A stretch of DNA of 64,000 nt from Perca fluviatilis (taxonomy: Eukaryota > Chordata > Actinopteri > Perciformes > Percidae). Below are positions 11,561-25,400 of the stretch, piece after piece (within the stretch, counting starts at the first letter, position 1; every line of letters starts with the position of its first letter). The position numbers and the translations under genes were made by a program. The DNA lies in contig NC_053126.1 of the NCBI RefSeq assembly GCF_010015445.1, positions 17,754,169 through 17,818,168 of the forward strand. Reading direction: 5' to 3'. The notes beneath the pieces were generated by a model. That model ran no database searches and had not been told where the DNA came from. It saw only the letters and a program-made list of their open reading frames with translations.

Positions 11561-12584
11561 CATTTCAGCTAATAGTAGAGAGACTGCTTCATTATTGAGT
11601 TCATACTGTAAATCTCAAGTGAATTTATCATTGTGATGATACACTAATACTAATTTGGCTGTAACTGGAGTAGCTGTGTAAAGTAATTGCATGCTCCTGC
11701 ATATAAATCAGACAATATTGCTGCAAACTACATAACACTACACCATATCCATACTACTGCGTAGTAGATGCCTTCAGGGCCAGACGGCAGTGAAGCCACG
11801 ACTCATGGCTTGGATTACCACAACACTCCCACATAACTCTCAATGTGACTCTGTATGGCACAATTACAGACCATCAAACCACTTAATAGACTATGAAACC
11901 ACATTACAAGCCAAATGACTTAAGCTTTCAGTTTCTGCTTAGGTTTGCAGATGTTATGCAGATATTACGTTTACAGATCAGGTGCATAAAATTCTGTTTC
12001 AGTGTATCCTTGTATTGTTGTTTTCATTTCCACAGCTATTCTGTTGTATTTATTTCGTAATTCAAATGTAAATACACTCTACTGTAGTTGCGAAAGAATA
12101 TAATCATTAATTCTAATGTTGGAGTGGTTTTAGGGGTTTTCAGTAGCTTGTCTCCTCCTGGATTTCTGCCGAATTTGCATTCATTTTAATGTTCAGCTGG
12201 AAACTGGCCATGAACATGATGAGTTTTTCATGACAATCTGATAAAAATGCAAACTGTGCAAAATTCTAAAAATTCCCTATGAGGTATTAGTCCTCTTCTA
12301 ACCAGGCATATGGCAAATATGGCACATAATTAATCAACCTTTTCTCAGTAGATCTGCTAATATGACTTTTTTTTTCATTAATCTGAGAATGAGTATTATA
12401 ATATCATAGCAGTGACCTGTCAAAGCTAGCACTACTCTTCATTTCAATGATGTGATGAAGCTGCGTCTCATTATATATTTTTCCTCCTTGCAGGAGTTTT
12501 TTTGCAGTGGCATAAGTAGAGGTCTGGATCTACTAGTTGTGCAGTGTGGGCTCTACAGGGACGTGGTTTATGGATGCTGGGACT

Positions 12585-13465
12585 ATGAGCATAAGCGACA
12601 AAAGGGACTACTTAGCAGACCTGGGAGGCAGCTTCACTGAGGATGCTCCGAGACCTCCAGTCCCAGGGGAAGAAGGTGAGCTGGTGTGCAGTGATGGACG
12701 CCAATACAACCACCTCGGCTTTTCCCCAAAGAACGAGAGCCTCAAATGTGAGGCGTCTGTGGCTACACCCAGGCGACCTGACTTGGACCTGGGTTATGAG
12801 CCGGAGGGAAGTGCTTCCCCTACACCGCCCTACTTAAAGTGGGCAGAATCTCTTCACTCCCTCCTGGATGATCAAGATGGCATCCATCTATTTAGGACGT
12901 TCCTCAAGCAGGAGGGGTGTGCAGATATGTTGGACTTCTGGTTTGCGTGCAGTGGCTTCCGCAAACTGGAAGCTAATGAGGGTAATGAGGAGAAGAAGGT
13001 CAAACTGGCAAAAGCTATCTATAAGAAATACATCCTGGACAACAATGGGATTGTTTCCCGACAGATTAAACCAGCTACCAAGTCCTTCATCAAAGACTGT
13101 GTCATGAAGCTTCACATTGATCCTGCAATGTTTGACCAGGCTCAGACTGAGATACAGACTATGATGGAGGAGAACACCTATCCCTTATTTCTTAAGTCTG
13201 ACATATATTTGGAATATACACGGACAGGAGGAGAGAGCCCTAAGATGTACAGCGATCAGAGCTCTGTTTCTGGGCATGGAAAGGGGCTGTCCGGTTATTT
13301 ACCGACTTTAAACGAGGATGAGGAATGGAGATGTGACCAGGAGCCGGAGGAGCAGCCCGAGTGTGACCCCACACCGAGCAACCGGCTCACTCAGAAGCTG
13401 CTAATGGAGACGGCACCGCATCGTGTTGCCAACAGCGCAAGATTCCAGGACAGTCATGAGTACAG
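12585..13465 (+). CDS. axin1: axin1 coding exon 1 (tankyrase motif, RGS domain)
   Basis: 881 nt, ends in phase 2 at CAG|GTAAAT inside an Arg codon. It encodes residues 1-293 with the whole RGS domain and the conserved [12 protein letters not shown] segment. The 5' UTR part begins after the acceptor at 12493; a second AG at 12506 could also serve. Confidence 0.95.
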
Positions 13466-16400
13466 GTAAATCCACCCAGTAATCTAGAAGGCTTCTGTAC
13501 AGCCTTAACTACACAGCTTGTCTCTGCAAACTGCTGAATTAGAAATAAGCCTGAAACCCCACAATACCATGAACGCTGCTTGAAGTTTGAGATAAAAACA
13601 GAGTCCGAGTGTAGCGCAGGAGACAGCTGAGATGAGAGGAAAGGTGGTGTGTTATAGCTATGTTGTTGAGGAAATGTCAGAGGCTGCAGAAGTTAATTTG
13701 TTGTTAGAACGTTGAAGTAGTGTTCTTGGTTTTTCTTGTGCAGGTACTGTGGGACTTGTGTTTTCCCATTGGACAGGGTTTTGTGATAAAAATTCAACAT
13801 GATTTTGTTTACGAAGGAGCTTTCTGAAATCTTGTCCTCTTAACCTCCCTCTTTTTAATATTAAGACTGCATTAATGGGGAAACTAAATGTATTATGTTG
13901 GACTATTCAATCTAGAGATCGCAAACTTCTTTTATAATGTTGACTAGTCACAGACATGGATATTGATTTGATTTTTAGGCCACAACAATGATATAAACTC
14001 AGAATTACAATCTTGTCCAACACACCCAAAAACATGGCAAAAGTTAAACATTGTAGAGCACACGCTCTTCTTGACATTATTTACATTAATATGCACATTT
14101 GCTGTGAACTTCCTATTGCACAAACATATATGAAATCCAAGACAATGTGCTCCTTAAAACATAATGTTATATTTAATTATCTTTTGTATCATAATCAATA
14201 CAAAACTAATGTTTAATTTGTCCTAATCTCAATACCTAGATTCAGTTTATTAACCTATCAATACAAGTAGGTACAGTGCCTTGCGAAAGTATTCGGCCCC
14301 CTTGAACGTTTCGACCTTTTGCCACATTTCAGGCCTCAAACATAAAGATATAAAACTGTAATTTTTTGTGAAGAATCAACAACAAGTGGGTCCCAATTAT
14401 GAAGTGGAACGAAATTCATTGGCTATTTCAAACTTTTTTAACAAATAAAAAACTGAAAAAGTGGGCGTGCAAAATTATTCAGCCCCTTTACTTTCAGTGC
14501 AGCAAACTCTCCAGAAGTTCAGTGAGGATCTCTGAATGATCCAATGTTGACCTAAATGACTAATGATGATAAATAGAATCCAGCTGTGTGTAATCAAGTT
14601 CCCCTTATAAATGCACCTGCTCTGTGATAGTCTCAGAGGTCCGTTAAAGCGCAGAGAGCATCATGAAGAACAAGGAACACACCAGGCAGGTCCGAGATAC
14701 TGTTGTGGAGAAGTTTAAAGCCGGATTTTGGATACAAAAAGATTTCCCAAGCTTTAAACATCCCAAGGAGCACTGTGCAAGCGATAATATTGAAATGGAA
14801 GGAGTATCAGACCACTACAAATCTACGAAGACCCGGCGTCCCTCTAAACTTTCAGCTCATACAATGAGAAGACTGATCAGAGATGCAGCCAAGAGGCCCA
14901 TGATCACTCTGGATGAACTGCAGAGATCTACAGCTGAGGTGGGAGACTCTGTCCATAGGACAACAATCAGTCGTTATACTGCACAAATCAGGCCTTTATG
15001 GAAGAGTGGCAAGAAGAAAGCCATTTCTTAAAGATATCCATAAAAAGTGTCGTTTAAAGTTTGCCAAAAGCCACCTGGGAGACACACCAAACATGTGGAA
15101 GAAGGTGCTGTGGTCAGATGAAACCAAAATCGAAACTTTTGGCAACAATGCAAAACGTTATGTTTGGCGTAAAAGCAACACAGCTCATCACCCTGAACAC
15201 ACCATCCCCACTGTCAAACATGGTGGTGGCAGCATCATGGTTTGGGCCTGCTTTTCTTCAGCAGGGACAGGGAAGATGGTTAAAATTGATGGGAAGATGG
15301 ATGGAGCCAAATACAGGACCATTCTGGAAGAAAACCTGATGGAGTCTGCAAAAGACCTGAGACTGGGACGGAGATTTGTCTTCCAACAAGACAATGATCC
15401 AAAACATAAAGCAAAATCTACAATGGAATGGTTCACAAATAAACATATCCAGGTGTTAGAATGGCCAAGTCAAAGTCCAGACCTGAATCCAATCGAGAAT
15501 CTGTGGAAAGAACTGAAAACTGCTGTTCACAAACACTCTCCATCCAACCTCACTGAGCTCGAGCTGTTTTGCAAGGAGGAATGGGCAAAAATGTCAGTCT
15601 CTCGATGTGCAAAACTGATAGAGACATACCCCAAGCGACTTACAGCTGTAATCGCAGCAAAAGGTGGCGCTACAAAGTATTAACTTAAGGGGGCTGAATA
15701 ATTTTGCACGCCCAATATTTCAGTTTTTTTTTGTTTAAAAGGTTTGAAATATCCAATAAATTTCGTTCCACTTCATGATTGTGTCCCACTTGTTGTTGAT
15801 TCTTCACAAAAAGTTACAGTTTTATATCTTTATGTTTTGAGGCCTGAAATGTGGCAAAAGGTCGAAAAGTTCAAGGGGGCCGAATACTTTCGCAAGGCAC
15901 TGTAGTCTAGGAAGTTAGCAATTTTTTGCTGCAGTGCAAAGGGTGACTATGTTTGCCACCTATATGTGTGTGTACAACAACAGCTTTAAAATAATGGCCT
16001 CTCAGCTTTGAAATGCTTTTCATTCTCAGTGTGAGAGGTCAAAGTAGATTCACCCAGATGTTGTAATCTGTGTGATGCCAAACCTGCGGATGGCCTACTG
16101 ATTGATCATGAGAAACATTAGCTTGTAGTCATAACTGTACTCAGATTAAAATTCAATGTTCAGTTTTTTTTTTAAATCGGTGGCATAAATGCTGAGGTTG
16201 CCACTCTTTTTCTGTTTCTTTTGACTACTGACTTGACTGCATTTTTAGTTAATGATTCTTGCAGATTCAGTTAGACTTCTTTTTTAACCTAATGTTGGTG
16301 CTTTGCATACATTTCACATTTTCTCACTGTGGTATGACAGACTTTGTTTGGCTTGAACATGCTCTTCTTTTTACTCTTAGGCACTGAGTACATCATGCAC

Positions 16401-19400
16401 ACACAACAGATTTGAATGTGTCTACTAACATGTTAGTTAAGAACAAAAAGCCTGCTTTGTTTATTTATTATTTTCATTTGAATGTAGTAAAATGTGCCAA
16501 GCGTTTTCATGGAAGACATTTTGACATGTCACAGTAGGAAAACGAGACAAGATGAGATTTTAACTAATCTGTGGCACCTAGGCTGTGGAACTCACTGCCT
16601 CCTTCCGTACGCTGCTTGGATTCAGTGACAAATTTTAAAACTCAGTTGAAAACTCTTCTTTTTAAAGAGGCGTTTCAATAGACCATAGGGTGATTAGGCC
16701 GGTTTTATTGTGTCCTAAGTGTCTTTTCTGATTATGTACTGCAATGTATAAATGTTGTGTATCCACCCATTTGTTGTGAAGCACTTTGTGATTTTTATCT
16801 GTGAAATGTGCTATACAAATACATTTTACTTACTTACTTACTAAATCAAAAGTCACAAAATGAAAACCGACCACTGTGAAAGGTTTTGCCACAAACTCAA
16901 ATGGTTTTTCTCCTGTATAACTGACCTCTTCAGATCCAGTAACTGCAGCGTGAGCATCTAACTCAAATTGAAGCGGTGTGTGACCTTCTAACTGAACTAC
17001 TTTAGTTCCCTCAAATTAAAAATAAAAACAGAAATAAATGACTGAAATTAAGTGAATTTTTCTTTTTTTTTAAGTGCAAACCATAATCAAAGTAGTACTC
17101 TCAATAATCAAAGTGCAAACAGAGACTGATCAGTGTTTTTCTTTAAGCATGATACGCTGCTCAGCCTAAGATATGTTCATGTTGTTATTCAGGACTATGA
17201 GCATGTCCATGTTCTTATTCAGGAATATGAGCATGTCCACGTTCTCTATCGTATCGAGACTATCTATCTACCGTTACATGTTATATATGTATGGTGGAGA
17301 GATAGTCTCTTCACTCAGAGAACCAAGGTTACAATGTAACCAAGCGTTTTCTGGCAGTAGTTGAGACCAGTTGTTTGTACTTGAATTTGTCATTGTACAG
17401 TGGAGAGAAGAGAAATAAAGCTTATTTTACGATTGTTTCACAGTGATTACGTTCTAAAGCACAACTAAATAACCATCAAACACTCAACAGGCGATTTTGT
17501 GGCGACAGATGCTCTTTTCTCCTCTGCATTTTATTCATTGCAGCAGTAAACAAGGAAGTAGCTACTCTAGTATAAATTTATGACCATTTTAAGACGAGGG
17601 GGAACTTTTTTGTTTTGTTTGATATCATTAAAAGTAAAGTTAAGCTTTGCTATCCGCTTCCCGACTCATTTTAAAAAAGACAGCGATAAAAAGAGATTGA
17701 CCCCTATTTTCCACCAGGCGTGTCTGCGCTGCATTCAGGATGTGCTGCGGCCCCTATATGGGCATTTGCTTTGAAACTGTCTAAAGCTGAGCAGACAGTG
17801 TGTGTTTTTGTTGTTCTTGTATGTTTCGTTAACCCAACACCACAGTCAGTCTTGTCCAGTAACAATTACAATAAAGTTTATTCAAACAAGATGGCTGCAT
17901 CCTCAACAATGTTAACTAAAAAGAAAGAAAGGCTGCATTACTTTGTGCAATTCTACTATGAGTGGAATGTTAGAAGAAAAATAAGGAGCCACAGTTGTCT
18001 GGAAGATGCAGACAATATGATGAGGTTCAGTTTTATATCAAAGCAGTCTCAAGACTACAGTTTTAGCCACAATGTGTAAAATACTACTCTGATAACATTA
18101 AAACAAGCTCACTTAGGGCTGGGTGATATGGAGAAAATCAAATATGACGATATTTTTGACCAAATACCTCGATATCGATACCGCAACGATATTGTAGTGT
18201 TGACTAATGGTGCTTTCACAAAATATTTACACAATGATATTTTTGATAAATAATCATCAGTAATGTGGATATAATGACTAAGTGGGTAAAGGCAAATAAT
18301 AGTTAACAGTTACAACAGTCTGGTAAGTTCAGAAAATGACATCACTTTACTGTAATGCAGCCTTTAAAACCAGGAAAAGACAACACTTATGCCATATTAC
18401 GATATCCAAAATCTAAGACGGTATCTAGTCTCATATCACGATATTGATGTATTGCTCAGCTCTAAGCTCACTACAGTTTATAATGGATCTTTTGACAGTA
18501 GCCATGTGGGAAATCAGACAGCCAAACAAAATTATGACATGCAAGAAATCCATCCGCTCAGGGAAATTAATCAGGTGTTGTGACCCCCCCCCCCACTCAA
18601 ACTGGACGTCAAATGAAAACCGATCTGCAGAAATTCAGCCCGATTCTAAAATTAGTTGGGTTCTACCAATTCGGGGCTAAAATTGGGATTAATCCGTACG
18701 GTGTCTGCCCGGCTTAATACCCAGCAGCCGGTAGAATGACAGAGAGAACAGACACTGATTGACTCTAAAAGGCTCTGAGTAATCTGACTGTGTTTACTCT
18801 ACATACTAGTGATCCTCCGCCTAAGAAAATGTAATCATGTTAAACAAATGAAAAGTGGTTCAGCATCAGTTACATGCTTACGATTTAAGTGTGTTTGCAA
18901 ATGAAAGTGTGACAATTAAAGATCAAATGAATACATAAGTAATTGCTTGCTACCACAACTTAACTAATGTCACTACTGATTGAATCTTGTAAAGCTCATC
19001 ATGTAATACGGTTACATCTTCAACTGAGGATTAAGGCCACTTGCAGTAAAAATAAAAAGTCAACGTGTTAGGTGTCTAAGGTCAATGTTGCAAATTAAAC
19101 CCAAAACAAGGATAATATTAAAGATTAGAGCTAGGAGATATGGAGAAAATCAAATATCACGATATTTTGGACCAAACACCTCGATATCGATACTTTAGGG
19201 TTGACTATTGATGCTTTCACTAAATATTTACACAATGAGATTTTTGACCAATACTCATCAGTAATGTGGATATAATAACTAAGTGGGTAAAGGCAAATAA
19301 TAAAACAGCTAGAATAGCCTGGTACATTCAGAAAATTACATCACTTTACTGTAATGCAGCCTTTAAAAACAGGAAAAGACAACACTTATGCCATATTACG

Positions 19401-22400
19401 ATATAATGATATCCAAAATCTAAGAGAAGATCTAATCTTGGTATCACGATATCGATATAATATCGATATATTGCCCAGCCCTACTAAAGATTAAGATTTT
19501 AATGTGCATGTTGTTGCTATTGTTGGTCCTCAACAGAATAAATAAAAATCATGTCAGACAACAGAAACTTCCCCATATTTGATTCCTACTGCTGCAGCAC
19601 CAGAGGAGGGGCAGGAATTCACATCAGCTGACACTCAGACAATACCTTGCAGATAAGATCCTCTCTGTGACTAAAACACTGGTCACAATGCAGTAGTACT
19701 AGTTTAGCCAGTTCAAACTGAACTAAAATCAGACCTGCCATAGACTGGGCAGTTGCAGACTTCTGCTGCTTTTTTTTTTTTGTCTATGTGTGCAGCTTTT
19801 CTGGTTGATATCTGCAGAACTCAAGATGAACCAATTGGTTGTTTGTGTTATGGCGCTTTTCCATTACATGGTACCTGCTCGACTCGCCTCGACTCTACTC
19901 TACTCGCCTCGACGCGCTGTGCGTCCGTTTTCCATTGCAGATTTTAGTACCGCCTCAGCGTGGCTGGTCGTCATAGCGACTGCCGTGGGCGTAGCTTAGT
20001 AGCATTGCTTTAATGGCTTTTCCCTGACTCATTTCCTGGTTCTCCGTCTCCGTAAACAACATGATATCAAAGAGATAGTTAACGTTTACTGCTCCAGATT
20101 TCCCACCGTGGTCAGAAAGAACAGGGGAGACACTTTGTTTCTCTCACATATATATGACTCTAGAGTCGCTACTCGCGGCGGAGATAATCGCCGTCACTCT
20201 CTCTCCCTCGCTCACCAGCTCCCCACACACACACACATCACACATGCACACACCAGCGCACCAGTATAACCATCAGGCCACTTGTATGCTACGGAGAAAG
20301 CTCTGCGTGGAGCCTCCGGCAGCAAAAAAACACCGCTGGCTAAACTATTTAAAAATGCCGTCTCTCACTAGCAATGCAGTGATCAGTGACGATTCTTTCC
20401 GACCAATCAGCAGCCTGCAGGTTTTCACGTCACCTTTTCGGCTTGCCTCAGCTCGCTTGGAACCTCGACTGAGGTGGTACTAAAAAAAGTATCTGTTAGC
20501 AGGTACCAGGTACTTTTTTTCGTAATGGAAAACCAAAAAAGGCGAGTAGAGTCGAGGCGAGTCGAGCAGGTACCATGTAATGGAAAAGCGCCATTAGATT
20601 TTTAGCAGTTTTCGTTGGAGATCAATGCTTTCTTCGAAGTCTCCTAAAAAAATAGAAGAGAACATTTTTAATTAGAGAGTGAACACACAGTTTTGGGCAT
20701 ATTTTCACATCATTATTTCAGCAATCAAGCATTTGGCTGGAATTACATAAAGACACACTTCATTTTTAAAAAGCCTTTTAGCAGCACCCGTTGGGTTTTT
20801 ATGAAACTAAATTTTACATCAGTTGTGTCTGATCTCTTAAGAGACAGGCAACAAAAGACATTAAATAGTCTTTCAGATCCGCGTTTGGAAATCAAATGAC
20901 TTGAAAGAGAATGACCTATACATTAATTAATTTTTTTTTTTTTTTTTAAGTGAACATCTCAGTTTTGTTCTCGTTCAAGTAAGCTGTGTAATTCAAAGGC
21001 GAGACTTCATTGCCTCAATTGTGTCACTGCTCAGTTTTTCACTCAAATCAACATTATTATGTGTAATATCTCCCATAAAGAATCTGTATTCAGTGTTTGG
21101 AGTCGAGGGGTATTAGTACAATACGATATATTTTATTGTCCCCTTAGGGAAATTCTGTTTTGGACTCCAAGCTACACACATAAATAATGCCTTGGCAGTT
21201 AGAATCAAAACAATACAGCACCAGTAGCAGTCACAACAATAAATTGCATATAAAGTAGTTATATTGCACACATCCTTCGGTAAAAACACATTGCATGTAA
21301 CACATATTTCCCTCTCCCCAGAGTAAAACACCATGAAACTATAATATAGTAATATAATAAAAGTCATATTTTTGAGTTTGGAGTCTGACCTTTTTTTTTC
21401 TTAGAGAAAGGGAATTGATATATTTTCTTTTGTATACGATTTCGTTGGCCTTTGCATGTATTAAACAGTTGACATGAGAAGGCAGAATGGCATGTGGGCG
21501 TTTTGATTACACATGGAGGGCAACTGAGGACACCATCTTTCAAAAATGTGTGTATAAAATATGTTCGACAAAACACAGCTATTTCTTAAACATTCTTTTT
21601 ATTGCAAGTTAATTGACCCTTCGCTAAGCCCTGCCCTCCTGAGTTACTGTTGCTACGCCTGACAGGCTTTCGTGCCTGGCACATCTATTACAGTATGTAT
21701 GCACCGATGTCAGACATTCCCAAGGAGATAATTAGTCATTTTTGGCGAACAGGTGAAATATCTGAGAGAACAAGACAAAAGGGACTGCAGTATGCATTCG
21801 AGGGATATATCCACGACATAATATGCAATCGATTAGAGAATAATTGAAATGAAAATGAAATCCACATAGTGTGACCAACAAAAGTCAGTATGTGAGCAAT
21901 TTCCCCAAATATCAAAAGCAATAAATATTGAATAGATTTTTTGATAATGAGTAGTACTGTATGGCCTTCCTGCCTGGTGAGAAAATGTGTCCAGGCTCTC
22001 TTTATGATAGTAAACCTGACGTTTGTATTTATTGCTGTTTTATTTTTTATCAGTTGGAATTTTCTGGAATTATTAAGAGCTATATCTTTTTTAATGTGTG
22101 TTTCCAAGTGTGATATTATGCAAAAATAATAATTAGTGCAATGCATTAGTTTGGAATAAAATCCAGCACTGAACCTTTTTTTAAGCGATTGTCCAGAGAT
22201 GTTATACGATGGCAGAAACTGTACTGCACCGTTGTTATCATTAATTTGTGGTTATGAGAAATAAATGTTTCCAAAATGGAAACGCAACAGTGAGCAGTGT
22301 TGTAGAATAGGTTTGCTTAAGGAATTATCTCATCTGTTTTTCACCAAATGACTGAACGATTGAATTAATTTTTGCTTCTTTTCCTAGTCATGTCCTTTAC

Positions 22401-25400
22401 TTTTTCATCATCAGAAATGTTTCCAGATATAATCACAACTTGAAACTCATTTTCTGTACACTGCACTTTTTATTTGTCCCAGCTCTTCCACCAACCTGGC
22501 ACTGTAATTATTCACTGTTGCAGAATGTAGATGCTAATGAAAATCAGTCGGTCACAAAGGTTTCATTTTGAACTCTGGGTGCTTCTGCATTCCAAACAGG
22601 GAGAAAGCTTTAGGGAATTCCAATTTGAATAAAAAGAGATGATGCCTAACATCTTTAATTCATGTGTACAAAGCCCTGCAAGGAGTGTGTTCAGCAAAGT
22701 CAATGACTGAGAATGTAGAAGGTTGACAAATTAAGCTTTCCCATATATCTGTAGACGCTCTTGAGGGTGTGCCATAGAATAAGACTTGCAGTTATACTCC
22801 ACCGTTCAATTCTCTGGTATTGAATTTGGTATGTTCACAATACTATCAAATATGGTGTTCCTAGCAAACGCAGTATACTTTCTCTGGCTGTAGGTGTGTT
22901 TGGATTACGCTAAACCGAAGCAAGAGGAGTTGCAGGAAGTGTCAGAGCCTGAATGGTTGACAAAATATATCAGCTCATTCATATCATGTTTTTTTTAACT
23001 AAGCATACATGTTGCATACATGGTACTGTAGTTTTCATGGCTTTAATGTGTGCTGTCTAAAATCCATTATGTCTAGAGCATCGCATCAACTCTCTAACTA
23101 AACCAAAAGAGCAGAAATGGAAGACATTTGGCTGTTCTTAAATCACAACCAAAGTGAATAATCTTCTGGTGATAGTGCTTACCTTTTGTGTTCTTTATAG
23201 AATGTTAACTGTGAACGGACAAACCTTTGGCTTCTGGACAGATTTTTTATTACAATATATAACCATTCATAATCAAACAATACTGTGTGTTCTTCATTTA
23301 GGATTATACTAGAGAGCTGTGTACCGTTGTTTATAAATGCATTTTCATGAGCATTTCTATAACTCTCTATCTATTGCGGTTATTATGATTTTTTTTGCCC
23401 TGAGCAGATTTCTTAATTTTTTCCAGGCATGCACCATGTCGGGAGCCCATCAACCCGTACTATGTCAACACTGGTTATGCTATGGCTCCTGCCACCAGCG
23501 CCAATGATAGTGAGCAGCAGAGTATGTCCAGCGACACAGACACGATTTCCCTTACCGACAGCAGTGTGTATGTATTTTCTCATCGCACACACACACACAC
23601 ACACACAAACGCACACATTTTATGCTTACAATTTGGCATACCAAGTCATAAAGACAGAACCCAATACTAGTATTTCCAGTTGTTGTTTAAAAGGAAGACA
23701 TGTCATATAAATTAGCATTGTTCAGAGACAGGATTAAGAGTTTAATTGGTTTCAAAATTGCACTTTTTGCCTGTTTTTACCTGCGCTGTGATTAAGAATC
23801 TAGCAGCAACCAACATCTGCTAGTTAAGGTAGCAGACCTAAAACCATGTCTGATAGAATGTACACAAATGAAAATAACCTACTGACCTCTTTTATAAATG
23901 TGACACACCAACCGGTTTTAAATGTTTTTAAATGTTGTATTTAATGTAACTTTGTTTGGGCACCAGCATGAGACCAAAGGCAATGTTTTCTACCATTTGG
24001 GATCACTTGTGAGCAGGACTTGTATTTCAGTTGAGTGTGCTGGTGAAAGAAGATTTTAGAAATAATGTTTTCTAGGTGCAGATATGACACCGGGGATTTA
24101 ATTCCAAAGAAACTTCAAAGCTTGCACTACTGGACAAAAATGTGTTTGAAGCTGAATGGATTAGAGGCAGTTATCAGCTAATTGTTCCAGCGCTTCCAGC
24201 ACAGGAAAGGAGTGTGAAACCCAGCATGACCAATACCACATGGAATTACAGACTGATGGATGTGTTAACATGTAACTGTAATCTGCCAGACCACTTGTGG
24301 TGCAGTGGACACAATAAGATTGTGAGAATGCCTGCCCTGCTCTACTGATTAATCAAGACTTACAAGGTGTTCGTTTTAGGCAACAAAAAAAATGCAGTGG
24401 AAAGCTTTCGACTTCAAAGCTGCCTGTGTTGTTAATTCATGAGGATGTTTTATGAAAAATGTCTTTGTTGTTAATTCCAGAGATGGGGTTCCACCCTACA
24501 GATACCGCAAACAGCATCGCCGGGAGATACACGAAAGTGCCAAAGCAAATGGGCGAGTGCCACTACCTCATATTCCAGTGAGTTATTCATGAGTTCTCTC
24601 CCTTCTCTCTCACTTTCTGCCTCTACACCTCTCTTTAACTGTCTGCCCCTGCCTTATTTTTCTCCGCCGCACCATTGGAGATGTGCATATTTAAGCTCTG
24701 CTGTGTTGCAGGGCCTGTGATGGCGTGTAAGAATAGCTGATGGTGAAAGAGAAGGCTGTCTAAATGTAGCTTGATGCTTTCCTAAGCTGTAAGCACTGAA
24801 GCATAGTATACATGAATCCTCCCCTGTGACAGCCTGATGCCTCCCTCTGCAGCTCGTGCTGTCTTTTTGGTAGGAAAACCCCGGCCCTAATTAGGCCTCG
24901 GAGTAAAGAGTCAAATTAAAACTCCACACGTAGCATCCTATTAGGATCCATGAATTGACTGTATAGTAGAGCACAAATCCCCAAAGCCTAAATCTCACGT
25001 TTCCCTGCCCCAACAAATTAATCATGACTTCACTTCATTGGCAATAAGAAAATTGACAGGGCTTGTAGATGTTTTTTTTTTATTGTTTCTTTTATGTCAC
25101 TTTGTTTTCCAACTTTTTTTGTATAAACTGGTGCCATATCAGGATGATTGTAATGCAATGACTCATGCTATTATGTGAGGAAATAAGATTAGTTGTGTCA
25201 TTTAAAATTACAGTAAACTTATTATCCTACCTAGTTTATGTTCCCAAAATGATTTTGAAATGTAAAATAAATCAAAAAGGTTACTATCAAATCTAAGTTT
25301 AAATCTTTTTTTCTGTAGACACGCGTATCAAATGGATGTAGTTATGTTATTAAAACTTGCAAGGTGATGTGTTTTTGATGGGAGGTCTAGCTCCAACCTC

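Noticed and set aside
12585..13465. axin2 as the identity of the RGS-DIX gene
   Set aside because: The N-terminal and GSK3-binding segments and the [14 protein letters not shown] spacing follow axin1; axin2 differs at these places.
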